A DNA stretch of 64,000 nucleotides from Balaenoptera acutorostrata (taxonomy: Eukaryota > Chordata > Mammalia > Artiodactyla > Balaenopteridae). The translations under genes and the position numbers were made by a program. Each line of letters begins with the position of its first letter. Positions within the stretch are counted from its first letter, which is position 1. Below are positions 10,758-24,706 of the stretch, piece by piece. Under the pieces are notes generated by a model. That model did not search any database, had not been told where the DNA came from, and saw only the letters and a list, made by a program, of their open reading frames with translations. The DNA lies in the NCBI RefSeq assembly GCF_949987535.1, contig NC_080081.1, positions 40,030,428-40,094,427 on the forward strand, given 5' to 3'.

Positions 10758-11530
10758 CCTTGAGATGCAAATATTAAAAGATCAGGAATCTAATTTGGTA
10801 AAAGGCTCCATTCTGGCAAAAAATAATTCCTCTGAACTTTCTAGTTTTGGACAATGTTTGCTGAATATTTGTATGTGGAAATATATTGAAAAGAATTAAA
10901 TAATTACCTTCCAATGATATATGTTTTTAGTAGATGTTCCCTCCACTTCTGATTGCTTATTATATACATATTTAATTATCCCATTACCTTTCACTCTGTC
11001 TCTGTGAATAATATGCAGAAATCAGGAGTACAAAGCACCAATTAATGAAAATATAAGTGAAACATTTGTATTGTCTGAATATCATTAACATGAAAGACTT
11101 TTAATTAAGAGTATCCTTGTCACTGAACTAGACAACCAAGGTAACACTGATAAGAAGTGTAGAGAAAAAAATCTTTTACCTCCGTGCATTCCTGTGTAAC
11201 ATGTTTGGTTTTCTAGTGGCCTTGTCAAACAGCATACAATGATCCAAGGAAAAGCACATCGTTTTTGCACAGAAGCAATTCGCAATGAGTAACTTGGAGA
11301 AGGCCCTTTTAGTGTATAATGAAAATTTTACTGGATAGTTTTTAAGATGAACCCTTAACAAAAATGTTTGCCTCACTTTGGTCACTGAAAACCCAAAGCC
11401 TAGAGGACTTCCTGTTCAGTGACTGAGTTATTCAGTGACTAAATGTGCCCTGGATAAAAGATTTATTTTAATTAGAATAACTGTTTGAATGACTTCTGTG
11501 TTAATCTTTGCAGAGTAAACACTAAAGACT
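10758..11530. other. No gene; unique AT-rich DNA
   Basis: No recognised repeat or conserved frame. Confidence 0.5.
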
Positions 11531-11534
11531 TTTC

Positions 11535-11800
11535 AATAGTCTACAAGGATCTACATAGCCTGGCCCCTGGCTCTCTCCTTGACTTCATCTCCCCACACAT
11601 CTCTCTTATTCCTCTCTGTTCGGCACTACAGGCTTGCTTTCATTCTTCAAACATGCAAAGCAAATTCTGCCTGGAATGCTCTTCACGCAGGTATCTTCAA
11701 ACCCCTTCATTTCTTTGAGGTTTTCTGTTCAAATGTCATGTTCTCAGTAGGCCTTTTACACTGTGTAAAATGTCAACTGACCCTGTCTTACCTATTTATT
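11535..11800 (+). mobile_element. LINE-2 (L2) 3' fragment
   Basis: The series ctacatagcctggcccctgg, then tgcctggaatgctcttcacg, then caaatgtcatgttctcagta and a following aggcctt matches the L2 3' region as I remember it, in the same order and spacing. It is an ancient, immobile fragment. The short frames across it are relics. Confidence 0.7.
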
Positions 11801-12895
11801 ATGTATATCAAAATATGTATACTAATTATATAAACTATGTACTAATTAAGTAGTTAATATGTACACTATAGATAGGTTTTGGGTTCACTCCAATCCAGAC
11901 CCTATAGCTACCAGGAGTGGGGCCAGTGCTAGCACTCACTAGGCACAATGCATCCTGAGCTGACAAATAAGCCCTGAAACCTCCAGGGTGCTCATTACCA
12001 GGGCACTCACTATCTCTGTGTGCAATGCAGCTACTGGTCCTCATCTGGGCAGATAATTAGAAATATTGAGTATTACCTCCATACATTCTAAAATTGAGGT
12101 CTATTTTTCAGAACAATAGTGTTGAGAAATAAGCTAATTCATTTAGAATTTCAATTTTAATAATTCCAAGTTTTACCCTCAAAATACTTCAAATAGGATT
12201 TGTAAGAGATTTTAGCTTCTAAAATGTATTGACTTCATCATAGGAAACACCAGTTGAATGCAATTCTGTAATATGTTTTTATATTTTAACTTGCCTGTTT
12301 ATCCAGTTTTATATTTGCTTTTAAAGGCCCACTGATTTTAACTTAATTTATAACTATTTTTGCATACTTTCTGTGATAGAAAAGCATGGTCTTATAACTC
12401 AAATTCAGTGTTTATTTTGATTTGTACCCTCTTCAAAATATTAATTTGTACATATACAATTTTTAGGAGTTATAGCTATTCACTTGAAACTATTTTGCAC
12501 AATTCACTAATGTTTTTCTAATGCCCCCAATTATTGTTTATGAATTTTTTTTTATTGTCTAAGAAAAAAGCAAAATGCCAAGGCTTTGTTCATTTTTACC
12601 CAGCAGCAGAAACCATTTTGATGATAAGAAGATGAGGCTTCCTTTGTGAGTCTTATCTTTTCATCACAGACAGATGAGGATTGAATGTGACAACATATGG
12701 GAAACATTTAGAAGATAGTGCCTGTCATAAAATAAGAGCACAACAAAAATTTTCCAAAAACCAAATTTATTTCTTTATTTTTATATTAAAAGAAATTGTG
12801 TTAAAGGATTAAACTAATTCCTGGTTTTTACTGATTAATTAATTTATTATTTTGTTTGTTTATTTACTGGTTTCATTACATCCTTTCCTGCATGG
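11801..12895. other. No gene; unclassified DNA, possible MIR scrap
   Basis: Segment 11870-12050 is GC-richer than its surroundings but not recognised. Around 12650-12745 there is a faint resemblance to the 3' part of a MIR element (agatgaggattgaatgtgac); this is too weak to call. Confidence 0.4.
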
Positions 12896-12897
12896 AA

Positions 12898-13080
12898 TAA
12901 AGGAAGGGGCACTGGGTGAGGAGTCAGAAGAGCTTTGTTTGAGCTTTAGCTGTCTTATTCCCTAAGATGTGTAACCTTGAATAAGTCACCTAATAAACTC
13001 AAAGAACTTACAGTCTATAAAACAAATAATTCTTTCCTATAACTATATGGGGTAGTGAGGATAATCAAGTGAGGTAATAC
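12898..13080 (+). mobile_element. MIR SINE (ancient)
   Basis: It keeps the MIR order: a tRNA-like start near ggggcactgggtgaggagtc, core text tgtgtaaccttgaataagtc, and a tail with ataatcaagtgaggtaat. Diverged and inactive. Confidence 0.65.
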
Positions 13081-13116
13081 TTGACAAGTTGCTTTCTAAT
13101 GGACATACAGATATCT

Positions 13117-13157
13117 CTGTGTGTGTGTGTGTGTGTGTGCATGTGTGTGTGTGTGTA
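13117..13157. repeat. (TG)n microsatellite
   Basis: About 20 TG units with a single CA interruption at 13140-13141. Confidence 0.95.
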
Positions 13158-16100
13158 TGGTCTTTAAGATACATTTTGATGACTGATTATCTCATTTCAA
13201 TGATATTATTACAAATATAGCTAGAGTTCTTTTCAAACATACATTATAGTGAACATTTTTAGTTTATTCTTTGAAACTTTGTTTCTTCTGGTAGCTAGCA
13301 TCATAGATGTGAGGGGAAACCTCCCTCATACTGCTATTCCAGATCTGTGATAGTGCAGGCTGCCAATGATAACATCACATGGCCCTGGGAAAATTGAGGG
13401 CATGTTACCCAAATAATGTCAACCAGAGCCCTTCCTGAGAATTATTTTAATTAGATGAAGAGAAGAGAGTTTTCTAAGATGTGAGTCTAGGATCCACTGT
13501 CAACTGTAATATCTTGTTTCTAGATAGTTAAGGGTACTCCTAATAGTCTTGGGTTTCACCTGCTGCATTCTGAATCAGTCAAGTTTGATATGAAATTCTG
13601 GTGTATCATAACTTAAAATATGTCACAAACAAAGTGATATAAATTGTGGTATTTGGATTATCCTACCTATTGCTCTTCTCACATCTGGGCCGTTTAGTGG
13701 AGGGCTGGATAGAAAATTGCTAAAATACATAGCAAACCTTAGAGCTTGTTACTCTAAAAGAGTTTCAACAAGGATATTTGTGATTATAGTATGGTATTTT
13801 AGACTTAAAGACATTGCAAAAATATTCACAGTTATTATTATTTTTTTTTTAATTTCATGTTAGTTGAAAAAGGACATCTTATTTTATATATAATTCAGAG
13901 CTTAGTGGTGAGTTGCTGCAAGGGAAGCCAGGCATACCAAGAAATGTTTCCATCTTGCTAACAATTTTTAATGTGACAAATGCAGTTTATTATTATTGCC
14001 ATGACTAAATATTGAAGTGGTTGATTCCAGTTTTCCAATGTTTCATGTTCTGAAGAATATACTTTAAACATTGTTCTATTACCAGCACTTTACTAATCAG
14101 AATGTCAAAAAGTTTGGTGGGTCATTGGTTTGGTTTCCATTTATGCCATGTATATACATAAACAATCAAACAGATTTGGATCAAAGGACTCAATAGTACT
14201 TTATTAGAGAGCCATTTTGTACTTTGGGACCAAGTGTATTTTTATATAATAAATTGAGAAAACAAGGATAAGCCACAGTTTCATAATAAAATATTCCTGA
14301 CGGGTATTAATAACTGTAGCTTTTGTCCCACTTGACAAGAGCTATTTTTGAATTTGTTATGAATTTCAGAATCTCTAACAACAGAATATACTGCCAACAT
14401 TTATAAGGGTACTAAAAAGACTGTCAGCCTTGATGTATGATGCATTCATTAGACAGTTATACTGAGTGAAGAGTCACCAGTAGTATAACTCTTATAGGAA
14501 TGCATGCAGCTAAGGCCATTCATAAGAGAAAGTGGGTAGGAGATAGAAAGGAAAAAAATATATACAGTAACAATTTAATTAAGGCATCCTTTAAAAAAAA
14601 CTATTCATCTTTATGAAACTAGAGGTTTCAGATTCTCCTGACTTTTCTCCAAAAATTGCGAAGTCTTCTAAATTATATAGTTATGTCAGAATGACATCAC
14701 GGAGCTGGGACCAGCAGAATTTTCAATTTTGAATTCATCAGGTTCATTCTCTGAAGTTGAAACATCAATATGCATTAATGAAAACAGTACTTCTAAAAGT
14801 GAGAATGAGGAAAATTACTGAATCTAAACAAAGTGTGTATGCTGCCATGATGATCATTTCATAGTGTTACTTTCAGTTATATTTTCAAATTGTCTAATAG
14901 GACCAGACTTCTACCCTCCGTCAACGTGCAGCCCACACAGAACTCCAGAAAGCAACCAATGACACTAAAACTGGATTTGGTTAAATAAAATGATTTTGGG
15001 GTGTTCTTTCCATAACTTTATGTTTACATTCTAATCAAAACATGTTGTTAGATAATACAGTCAATTAATAAAGTTGTTGGATAGCTATGCAAAATATGTG
15101 TTGACTTCTCGCTAAGCTGTGTCTCTTAAAGCTAACAGCATAAACAAATTAAAATAATGCTGTGGTTAAATAAGTGCCTCTTGCAATGAATAAGTAATGA
15201 TATTTAGTCTATTTAAATTCAGTGACATGAGGAAAAAATGCTTAAAAGCAGGTGTTTTCATCAGTGAGTGTTAAGATTGGGATATAATATTTTTAAAGTG
15301 AAGGAGATTAAAAATATTTTGTTAAATTTGCAGAAAACTAAAAGATAAATGTTTTTTTTTTAAGTAATTTACTGCTCCTTTTAAACTATAATACATTGTT
15401 CCTTGCTACACATGGGAAAATCATGAAATATGATTTAGGAGAATTTTCAGGGAAAGTAGTCTTTTTTTTGGTGTATTTTAACTTCAATATGGTATGTTTT
15501 ATAAAGATGCATTTTTTTAAAAAAAATGATTTTATGTTTTTGCAATAATATGTTTTGTTTTGCTTCTAATGGAAACATAGAGGACTAAAGTCATTAAATA
15601 CTTAAACAAATGGTTATGATCCCAGAATTTTTATAATTAATAGGGACATTAAAGCTAATTTCTTAAAAACACCTGAATTTTTTCAATATTGTATGTTCTT
15701 CTTTTAATTTCTTAACTATCTTTATAGAATATTGATAAAAAAATGGTGTTTACTCATCAAAAGTGAAAGAAATATTATTACACTTTTTAGGAGATAAAAT
15801 TTTGCCTATTAGTAGCAAGTGAAAACCAGAATTACTAAATGATTTTGTATTTTATAAACTTAATCTACAGATTCAGTATTCTTATTGTAATTGTAATTGT
15901 AACATTTCTCCCAGTTTGTAAGCCCATGTACTTTTCAGGATTTTCTTTTTCATTTCTGCACTTTTCATTTCTTTTTAGATACTTAACTACCTGGATCTCT
16001 ATATAGAACTTAGAACTTAGAAGTCTATATGGAAATTTATACCTCTATATAGAACCATTTTTAAAGCATAATATAGTTTATCATATCTTAGGAAACTGTT

Positions 16101-19100
16101 TATAATAACTCAGTGGCTTACCTTATAGTTCATATTCAACTAAATCATGAAACCACTGTAGATATTCATTTTATTCTCAGTTTTCACATACTCTTTATAA
16201 AGCTTCTTTTTATTACAAAGAACCATGGTTCTTTGAAATAAGACAAATATTACAGATATGTTGAGTACAGAAAGTAAAGTTTTCCATCACTCCTCCTCTC
16301 TCAGGCTTTAGTCTTGCATATATTTTCAATATTTGTAAATGGATGTAGATATAGATATAAAAGAAACTAAGCTCACCATGTTGTTGGCAGATTTTTTTTT
16401 CTTTGAACAATATGTTTGTGACAACTTTTACATTCTCTCTATTCTGCTGACTTTAACCAATAAGTTGACTACCTACTTACTACTAGAGTTAATTGACTAA
16501 TACCTTAGGGTCTAGCTAAAAAATTAATCTTAGGATCCAGAGAACAATGATTTCTTAAAAAATTATTTTCTCAAAGTAGTCATTATACTTAAAAGCAAAA
16601 GGAATTTGATTGCTAATTTATGATGAGTATCTAAATAGTTTTGCGCTTTCTATTTTTTACATATTCTCAATATTTAATTGTTTTTTAAAAAGTATAAACC
16701 ATGAAATATAGAAAAGGGTTCAATGGCTCATTATGAGAAAATAGAAAGTGAGTTAAAATTCTAAAAAGGAATAGATTAATAGTCTGGAGCATATCCACAA
16801 TTATCTGGAAACAGCTGGTGCCCTTTCACCACTTCTTCAAGTGAAGGCCCTGGTTTTATCCCTCTCTGCCAGAAATAACATCAGCCCAGAAGCCCTGAAT
16901 CCCAGCAGAACAGAACTGCCAGAGTGCTAGGGAACATGAGCGCAAGAGTGCCTTCCTCAGCCTACACAAGGATGTGTTGCTAAGACTATAGGATAACCTT
17001 TTAACTCCTTCATAGATGATTTTTTGAGTTATACATATCATTAAGCCACTACATCTTACCCGTGGTTAAATCTTTTTAAAAACTATAATTAGTTTTCATA
17101 CTGTCACTCAGTTTAAAATAGTGCAATATTCTGCCAAAAATGCTGTAATAGCCAAGCACTAATAACAGGTAGAAAGAAAAGGGAAAACCAAGGAGAATGG
17201 CTATTCTGATATGGAAGTGAGCAGTTAGAAAATAAAATCAATCATATATTTATGTATTTGAAACAAAATACTATTGCAATTAATTGCTAAGAGTTTTTGA
17301 AAACATTTAATTTTTTTCTCCATTTGCAACTCATTTTCAGTGTCTTAAATATTAAAACTCACTGGTCTATTTGTAAATATTTTCCAGTTCTTATTTGGAC
17401 AACTTCTCTACTGACAGACTTATAGGACATGTTTAAGCATCGAGATTTGATTTAAGGAATTCCAGTTTATGAAATAAACATAAATAACATATCTTAGCAT
17501 AGAAGAAGAAACAGAGCAATTAGTTATGTACAGACATTCTCATTTTGCAGGAGAGGAAATTGTAACTCAGAGAATTTAAGTTAATGTGAGCCTGTAGCCT
17601 AAACTCTTTAAGTTCCTTGTTGTTATTTTTCATGAATAATCACATGATGGATATCTAACTTAAAATTCAATGAACATCTTTGTTTTGATGCTTCATTAAT
17701 TAGAGTGTATAAACAGTACTTTAAAATGAATATTATTTAAAGCCTCAAATCAAAAACTGTTCCTCTTGTTTGTCCAGGAGTTGTCTTGCCTTTTACAGAT
17801 TTAGGGGAAGGATAACCACCACTAAGGCATCTCAAGTTATAATCAATGTTTCTTAGAGGAGCTGTTAAAATGTAGATGAGGCTTTTCTTCGTTTAGTACA
17901 AATTCTTGATAGTAAAGAACTTCTAGTGAATGAAAGATTCATACCATAACAAGAAGATTGCTTCTTGAGACGTTCATAATGTACTAGCCTTTTATTTTAA
18001 CATTATGCCTTTTTGTTGGTAGCAGTGCTTTCGACTGCCAGATTGAAAACAATGATTTTTAATCAGTTTTCCATATATAACTTTTAATGAGTACATCACA
18101 GAAATCCATTGAGATTAAATGGGGATAAAGACTGTTGTTTTCTGGTACTTGATGGGAATAAAGTGCAGCATCCTCCCAGTCTCAAAATAAATGCAAAAGC
18201 GGAGCTATCTATTATCAGCAAGTTCTCATTTGTCTTTTGTTCTTTAGACCAGAGTTCTTATCACCACCTGAGTCTGATAGAACCAATATTACCAAGGAAG
18301 CAGGGGACAAAAGAGATCAAAGGGAGCAGACAAAAGGAAGCAAAGAAAAAAAAAATAGGTTTAAAACAAAACAAGGATTTTGTTTTACCTCCAACTCTTT
18401 TTAATCACTTGAAGTTGCTTTTAAAGTCCTTTTTTCTTAAGGCACTTCAGTACTATCACAATAATAAGCATAGGGGAAAAACAATGGAGGATTTTAAAAA
18501 AACAAAAACAAAACCCCCAAAACCCACAACCTCTTTTCAACATCAAGCATCATGGTTCAGGCCTGAAAACGTTAAGTGTAGGAAGTCAGGGAGTCTCACA
18601 TAAAGGTGTACAAATACTTCAAAACAGGAAGCGATTGGTGAAGTATATCAGAAGACAGTGTACTCCCCAGAGTGAGCCCTCAAAATGATAATGCAGCCAA
18701 CATCAGCAAGAGATTTATCTGTGCTGTTTAACTGCACAAATCATCTCATTTCCTCACAATCGACTTTCTTGCTGGTGAAGACAGGGAAGAGCCTTGCTGG
18801 TAATATTAACCATATTTTTATGTTTTCATTGGATCAGCAGACACATGGAAATAGGCATTACTAAAGTATAATGAGGATTGTCCTAATTTCTAAATGACAT
18901 TTGTTTAGCATGTATTGTGATACTAGATTGATGATAATTGGGAGACTGTTTTTTTTCTTTTTCTTGTTAACGGCATAGTTTACTTTCTTAAAGAAAAAAA
19001 AAAAAAAAAAAAAAGATACCACAAAGATACTTAATAGATGGCAAAGAGGTAAGAATTCCCCCAAAAGAGATAGGACTATGTAAATAATCTACATCAATTA

Positions 19101-19764
19101 ATAGATATCTAATATTCAAAGCACTGCAATAAGAAAGAGGTAAAATGCTACTAAGTGTTTCTCAGTAAGTTTTTTTTTACCAGAAAGAGGTAAAATGCTA
19201 CTCAGTGTTTTCATCTCATTTGAGATAGTTTCAGGAGATAAGTCACACACTGTCTAAAAGTAATGAAGTCTGAAAGGTTGGCCACTGGGAATCCTTGTCA
19301 CAAACACATATCTTCTCATGCTCTGACAGTATTAATAATTTCTTTCCAGAGACAAAAGACCTTCAAAACTCTAGACCATATGAGAAGAGAGTAGGAAAAG
19401 CTTAAAAAGAAATTAAAATTAAAACCTGCACTTAAGTTTGAAAGTGTAAGCAGAGAAATTCTTGTGTATTAAACTCCACTGATAGTGACTGACAATATAA
19501 AAATATCAACATAACTTAACTACATATGTAGGGAGATATGTGTGTGTATGAATGTATTTATGGTGTATTGTGTGCCTGTGTTGTGTGTGTATTTATGACT
19601 ATAACTCTTATCATGAAAGCTGTGGGTCATTTAGTTCTTGGAAAAGAATTTTTTTTTCCTGAAAAAGAAAAGTATTTTTCCCCCAAAGTAAGGTGATATA
19701 TTTTTTTTCTAGTATGCAGTACTGTCTTGTGTTTATGTGGTATTGGTCTGTATGAGGAACCTTT
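13158..19764. other. 6.6 kb without gene or recognised mobile element
   Basis: AT-rich sequence with no recognised SINE, LINE or LTR and no credible coding frame. The longest frame (18109-18603, plus, 164 codons) is lysine-rich, crosses A-runs and shows no domain. Small items inside are a poly-A run near 18993-19014 and a 50-bp tandem duplication at 19132-19210. A MIR-like scrap may lie near 17530-17620. Confidence 0.5.
19132..19210. repeat. Local tandem duplication, period 50 bp
   Basis: The 29-bp stretch beginning agaaagaggtaaaatgctac at 19132-19160 recurs at 19182-19210 with one difference (a to c). Confidence 0.85.
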
Positions 19765-20089
19765 TGCTTTATATCTTTTTTTTTTTAAATATTTATTTAT
19801 TTATTTATTTTATGGCTGTGTTGGGTCTTTGTTTCTGTGCGAGGGCTTTCTCTAGTTGTGGCAAGTGGGGGCCACTCTTCATCGCGGTGCGCGGGCTTCT
19901 CACTATCGCGGCCTCTCTTGTTGTGGAGCACAGGCTCCAGACGCGCAGGCTCAGCAATTGTGGCTCACGGGCCTAGTTGCTCCGTGGCATGTGGGATCTT
20001 CCCAGACCAGGGCTCGAACCCGTGTCCCCTGCATTGGCAGGCAGATTCTCAACCACTGTGCCACCACGGAAGCCCTGCTTTATATCTTT
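19765..20089 (-). mobile_element. CHR-type SINE, short form, with target-site duplication
   Basis: This is a tRNA-derived SINE transcribed leftward, copied by the L1 machinery. The body is 19779-20075, flanked by the exact 14-bp duplication tgctttatatcttt (19765-19778 and 20076-20089). On the minus strand it starts gggcttccgtgg and carries the Pol III B box GGTTCGAGCCC (20020-20010). It ends in an ATTT-rich tail and an A-run. The intact duplication and retained CpGs mark it as one of the younger insertions here. Confidence 0.92.
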
Positions 20090-23000
20090 GATCTGTAACT
20101 GTGGTATATATATATTGTACTTTATATCACACATATATACTATACCCTATAAAAGAGTTATAAGAAGAAAGAGACAAAGCAATTCAGTTTGATCTGTCAA
20201 ATACTTTTATCTTTCAGAAAACAGTACTTTAAAGCAGACTTCTTATAATAAAGAGATTGCATAATATTCAGTTCCAATATGATTTTATTTAATATTCTCC
20301 AGATGATCAGATTTCATTACATCTTAACAAACAGTGTAGTTATTAGTTTTGGAACAAATATGACTCTGCTGATGTGCAAACAAAAAGAAAAAGAGATACA
20401 AAACTTTTTGTTGCTCAAAAAACTTCATACATATAGTAATAAAAGGCAGTTACTTTTCCCCCAAATAGTTCATTTTAGTGCAATAGGTTCTATTTTCTCA
20501 GCTGTCAGTACTATTATTGGTGTAAAGCCTAGGCGTATAGCTAGAATTTTCCAGTCCCCTTAAGTGGGGAATCAGTTTGTGTCTGAAGAAATGGTACATC
20601 TCAAGTCCTTTTCAACCTGTGGGTATTTGAGAGTTATTAACTTCAACTTCTTTTCTGCCTTTTGAAATCTGACACTGATTTGTCTCATTATCTCCCAGAG
20701 GCCTCTATGTGCAATTAGCCATTGGATTCACTGAGTAATTACTTCATTTTTCATGTAAAATGCACTTGATTTATTATATACTTGGGAGGCAATGGCAGAG
20801 ATAGGTCAACAGCACTTAGAGGAGATTAAAGGAGATATTCTATTTAACTGTGGAAGCAACCAATTCCCATAGGACTGTTAGAGAAGAGTAAGAAGGGTGC
20901 CACTCAAGTTTAACAGTGGTTTTCTAGATGAATTTGCCACTGCTTTGAAAATTAACTGAGTAATAGGAGGTCATTTTTTTAAATTCTACTTTACAAATAT
21001 CCTAGTGTAAGTAGTAGAATGATGCACCAATTAGGAAAAATATAAGAAAAAAAATGTTTTTAAATCTAAATAAGATTTTCACAGTTCCTATAAACTGTGT
21101 AAATCAGCCCAGTTTTACTGTTTAAATAGAAAAAGAAGACCATTGTTATACTCTTTCTGCCCATCCTTTTAGAAGAATTTTGCTAGCAATTGCTCTACTA
21201 ATGTAATACTGTTCTAAATGGATTTTTTTCTGTCTATGGATAGGTTACTCTGACTTAAACAAACAATACTTTACACAGTAATACAAAAGGTATGACCGGC
21301 TTAGAATGAAGAAAGATTGTTTCCTTTTGATTAGGTACTCACATTTTATGTGTAGTTTAGTAGTTGATACTGTACAGCTGAAAATTACCCTTCAGTTGCT
21401 TGGGAAAACACATTTTAGCAAGATGCCAGTGCTTTTGTTTCTGTTTGTACAATTGCGCTATCACTAGGAGCTTCCTCAGTAGAGTAGTTTCCTTCTGTGG
21501 GGCTGGCATCTGAAGAGAAGATAATTGAGTGACCTTGTCTGGCGGAGGAGGAATGCCAAGTCGGAAATGGAAGACTCCCCTGTGAAGGGAACTGCTGAGA
21601 GTATTCATTGCCCAAGACAACAAAGCAGGGGTGGATCTTTCAGAAATTATAAAGCCAGCTCCAAAAGGATCAGGGTTTGTCTTTCTCTGTCATTTCTGTT
21701 GTTATTTTTCTAATTCTAGGTAACTGAGAGATGGTGAAATTGCAGGAAGGAATAAAAAAAAAAAGCTATTCCTTCAGGATCATCACCCTTTAACAATATA
21801 TTGTTTATTGTGTGTATAATTTAGGATTTTTTTTTCTGTAATAACATCTTTACCCCTTTTTACTTTAGAGACTATGGTATAATAACCCTCCAACAGAGCT
21901 ACTGTAATTTGATTCCTTTTAGTATTTACTTAGGGACACATAGGAGTGACCTTGTACACTTGATCAATGTATGCATTCGATGATTTGTCTCTAATATATG
22001 ATCTATTCTTTACATTTTCTTTTTATCTTTGACTTCCTTACTCATTTTGGGCCATTGTGTCAAAGTATTGTTAAGAATGTAAAAAGTCAAGCAGCTTTCC
22101 TTATGTAGTTTCAACCACATGGAACTTCATTAGCAGAAAGGGTATTGCCAGTCTATGAAATAGGAAGTCCAGGACAATGAACTTCCTTCTTCAGAGTATC
22201 AAAACTACATCCACATAAGCACCTGAATATTCTCATCTGTTTTATATAAATTAAAAGAGAGGGGCAGAGGTGAATGCAGAAAAAGAGAAAACAATCATCT
22301 GTAGGTCAAAGTAGTAGGGAAAATTTATATCTAACATACAAAGTGATGAATCAAAAAGAGTTTTCTATCTTTTAATTAAGAAAAATGGCATGACAACATT
22401 TGCTGGTTTGGAATTTGTCTTTTTTGTGTAACACCTTGAATAAAACAAAGTAGGAGCTGTATTTCACCCTGTCACAATAACTTGGGAGTGATTACAACCT
22501 GGAAAGATGGAAAAAGTAAAAAGAATAAGTTTTCAGTAACCAGCTATTTTCCCCAGGAAGTGTCCTGTAAGACTGATAATGTTTTCTGAAAAGCTTTTGT
22601 ATTGGATTAGTGCTAGTTAGTTTTAATGTCGAAAAACAAATCTGGCTAGGAACAAGGAAATCCCAAGAATATTCATATTCAAATCCCATCACTGTTGCAA
22701 GGCCTACCTGCTCATATTTAGCTCAACCAGGCATGGAATGGCTTTTTCTACCACTTTGGCAGTTGTGTGAATTCAGTGATATGCTCACAGTACTTTCATG
22801 CAATTTTGTTTGCACCAAAGATAATCACGTAGGTTTATTATCTAGAGCTAATCCAAAAGACAGATTCTCTTGTTCACAGAGATTTTGTTAAAAACAAAAG
22901 TAATCCTAACATTTCTCATTTAGGTCACTTTGAGATACTTTTGCTGGGGATGTGGTAGGTCTGTTTCAAACTTCCATTCATGTGAAATTTGACTTTACTA

Positions 23001-23589
23001 TGTTTCAGAGATTTGTTTCAGATATTAAGAGTAAAACCAGGTTATCAAAAGCATCTTGCATGTTCACTCCCAGCGCAGTAAGAATTTATCTCTAAGTATT
23101 CGTAAAATAAAAAGATAAATTATGCTAATTTAACAAATATTAGTGACCTAGAAGGAACTGTAAAATCTGTACACTATGGGAACAGGGAGGGATGGAGAGA
23201 GAGAGTGATTTAAAAGCATTGTGTAAGTTAAAAAATACATGGAATTTAAAACTGTCATGATTTTTAGGCATTTTAGCTCAGCATAATTTCTGAACTTTGA
23301 GCTGTACAGATTTTCCTCTTTTGGGGAATCTTCATTCTGACAAAATGTTAATCAAAATATTTGTACAAGACACAGTACTCTTATTTCTTACTTTTATTAG
23401 CACCACATGATCACAGTCACTTTGCAAAGCATTTGTATCTCAAACCTCAGGTGTTCTTTCTTCGTGTTTGTTCCGTTCATAATTAAAATAAATAGCATCA
23501 CTCCTTCTCTGAAGTGCTTGCAACACGGAGGCCCCAGATAGTGGAAGCTTTCTCCTCTTCTAGGTAGAAATGGATAGGTGGCTTTACAC
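20090..23589. other. No gene; unique AT-rich DNA
   Basis: No recognised repeat family or credible coding frame on either strand. Several short open frames (for example 20279-20563) lack any known motif. Confidence 0.5.
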
Positions 23590-24610
23590 TCACACCTATT
23601 ATTTATGTTTACTGAGCACCAATTATGTCTTTGCCTGGTGCTCAGCCCTGAGAATATACAAGGAATAATATTGTCATAGCCTCTTCTACTGGGAGACTCA
23701 GACTGACACTCAATTAAATAGTGCAAATAAGTGCTTTGAAAGGGAAGGGCTGTGCAGTTGAGGTGCAAATAAATGGAAAGATTTAAACACTATTTAGGAG
23801 CTGACATCTAAGGATTAAATTGTGTGGGTTGAAGGAGTTGGCTAAGTCAAGAATAACATACATGGTCTCAGCCTTGTCAACAAGGTGAAAGCTGGGGAGT
23901 TTGAGAGAGAAGAGGATAAGCTCCCTTTTGGACATGCTTATTTTGAAGGGCCTTTGGAGAATGCAAATGGAGATGTATGAGATGCAGTTGAATGTATGTT
24001 GTGGGCAGAGGCCAAATTACAGCAGCTTGAAATGTGAATGCGTGGTAAAGAGTCAGAGACATTCAGTGCAGACAAATGCGTTTAAAGAAATTTGGCTTAA
24101 AGCAGCATGACTCAGTAGGTGAGCTAAAGAGAAAGATTTTTTTTCTTTGTTCTTTGTTTTACAATGGAAAAGATTTGGACCTATGTAAGTGCTGATGGGG
24201 GTGTGCCAGAAAAGAAGGAAACATTGAAGAGTGAATAAAAGAGTCATAATTGATAGTATTTAGTTTCAGAGAGGGAGGAGAAAATTGGATGCAGAACCCA
24301 TGGAGCGACTAGGATATCACAGGAGACTTGCTGACCTTAATTTTGAAAGCAGAAAATGATAAGTGAAGAATTAGGGAAGATTGTCAAGGGATGGCAGATC
24401 AGGGGAATTCCCTGCTGATGATATCTGAGTCCAAGAATTGACATGGCCTTTGTAGAGGGAGGGAGGGGGCGAATAAGTGGAGACGAGAGGTGAAAGAAAG
24501 CGGGAAGATTTAAAATGCCACTGTAGAGAAGGGGAATGAGAGAGAGAGAACCAGAAGTAGTGCCAAACAGTTCTAAGGAGCACACAACTGAAGTTAGAAC
24601 CACAATTAGT
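23590..24610. mobile_element. Possible ancient repeat cluster, unnamed
   Basis: The start (tgtttactgagcaccaatta, then tgcctggtgctcagccctga) matches the opening of a common old mammalian repeat. The purine-rich text after it (cttattttgaagggcctttg, 23938 on) fits the same kind of element. The family name is not recalled and divergence is high. Confidence 0.4.
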
Positions 24611-24673
24611 AGTGACACTAACTTGTGAAATTCTGAGATTTTTCTCCTAAGGCATGAAAGTGTGCATGGTGGG

Positions 24674-24706
24674 TACACACACACACACACATACATGCAC
24701 ACTCAT
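24674..24706. repeat. (AC)n microsatellite
   Basis: About nine AC units, then interrupted AC/AT units. Confidence 0.9.

Noticed and set aside
18109..18603. 164-codon plus-strand frame in unique DNA
   Set aside because: Lysine-rich translation over A-runs, no domain, no splice-site or promoter context, and no sign of coding codon use.
23397..23768. 123-codon minus-strand frame
   Set aside because: Overlaps an ancient repeat start and has no recognisable domain; treated as chance.
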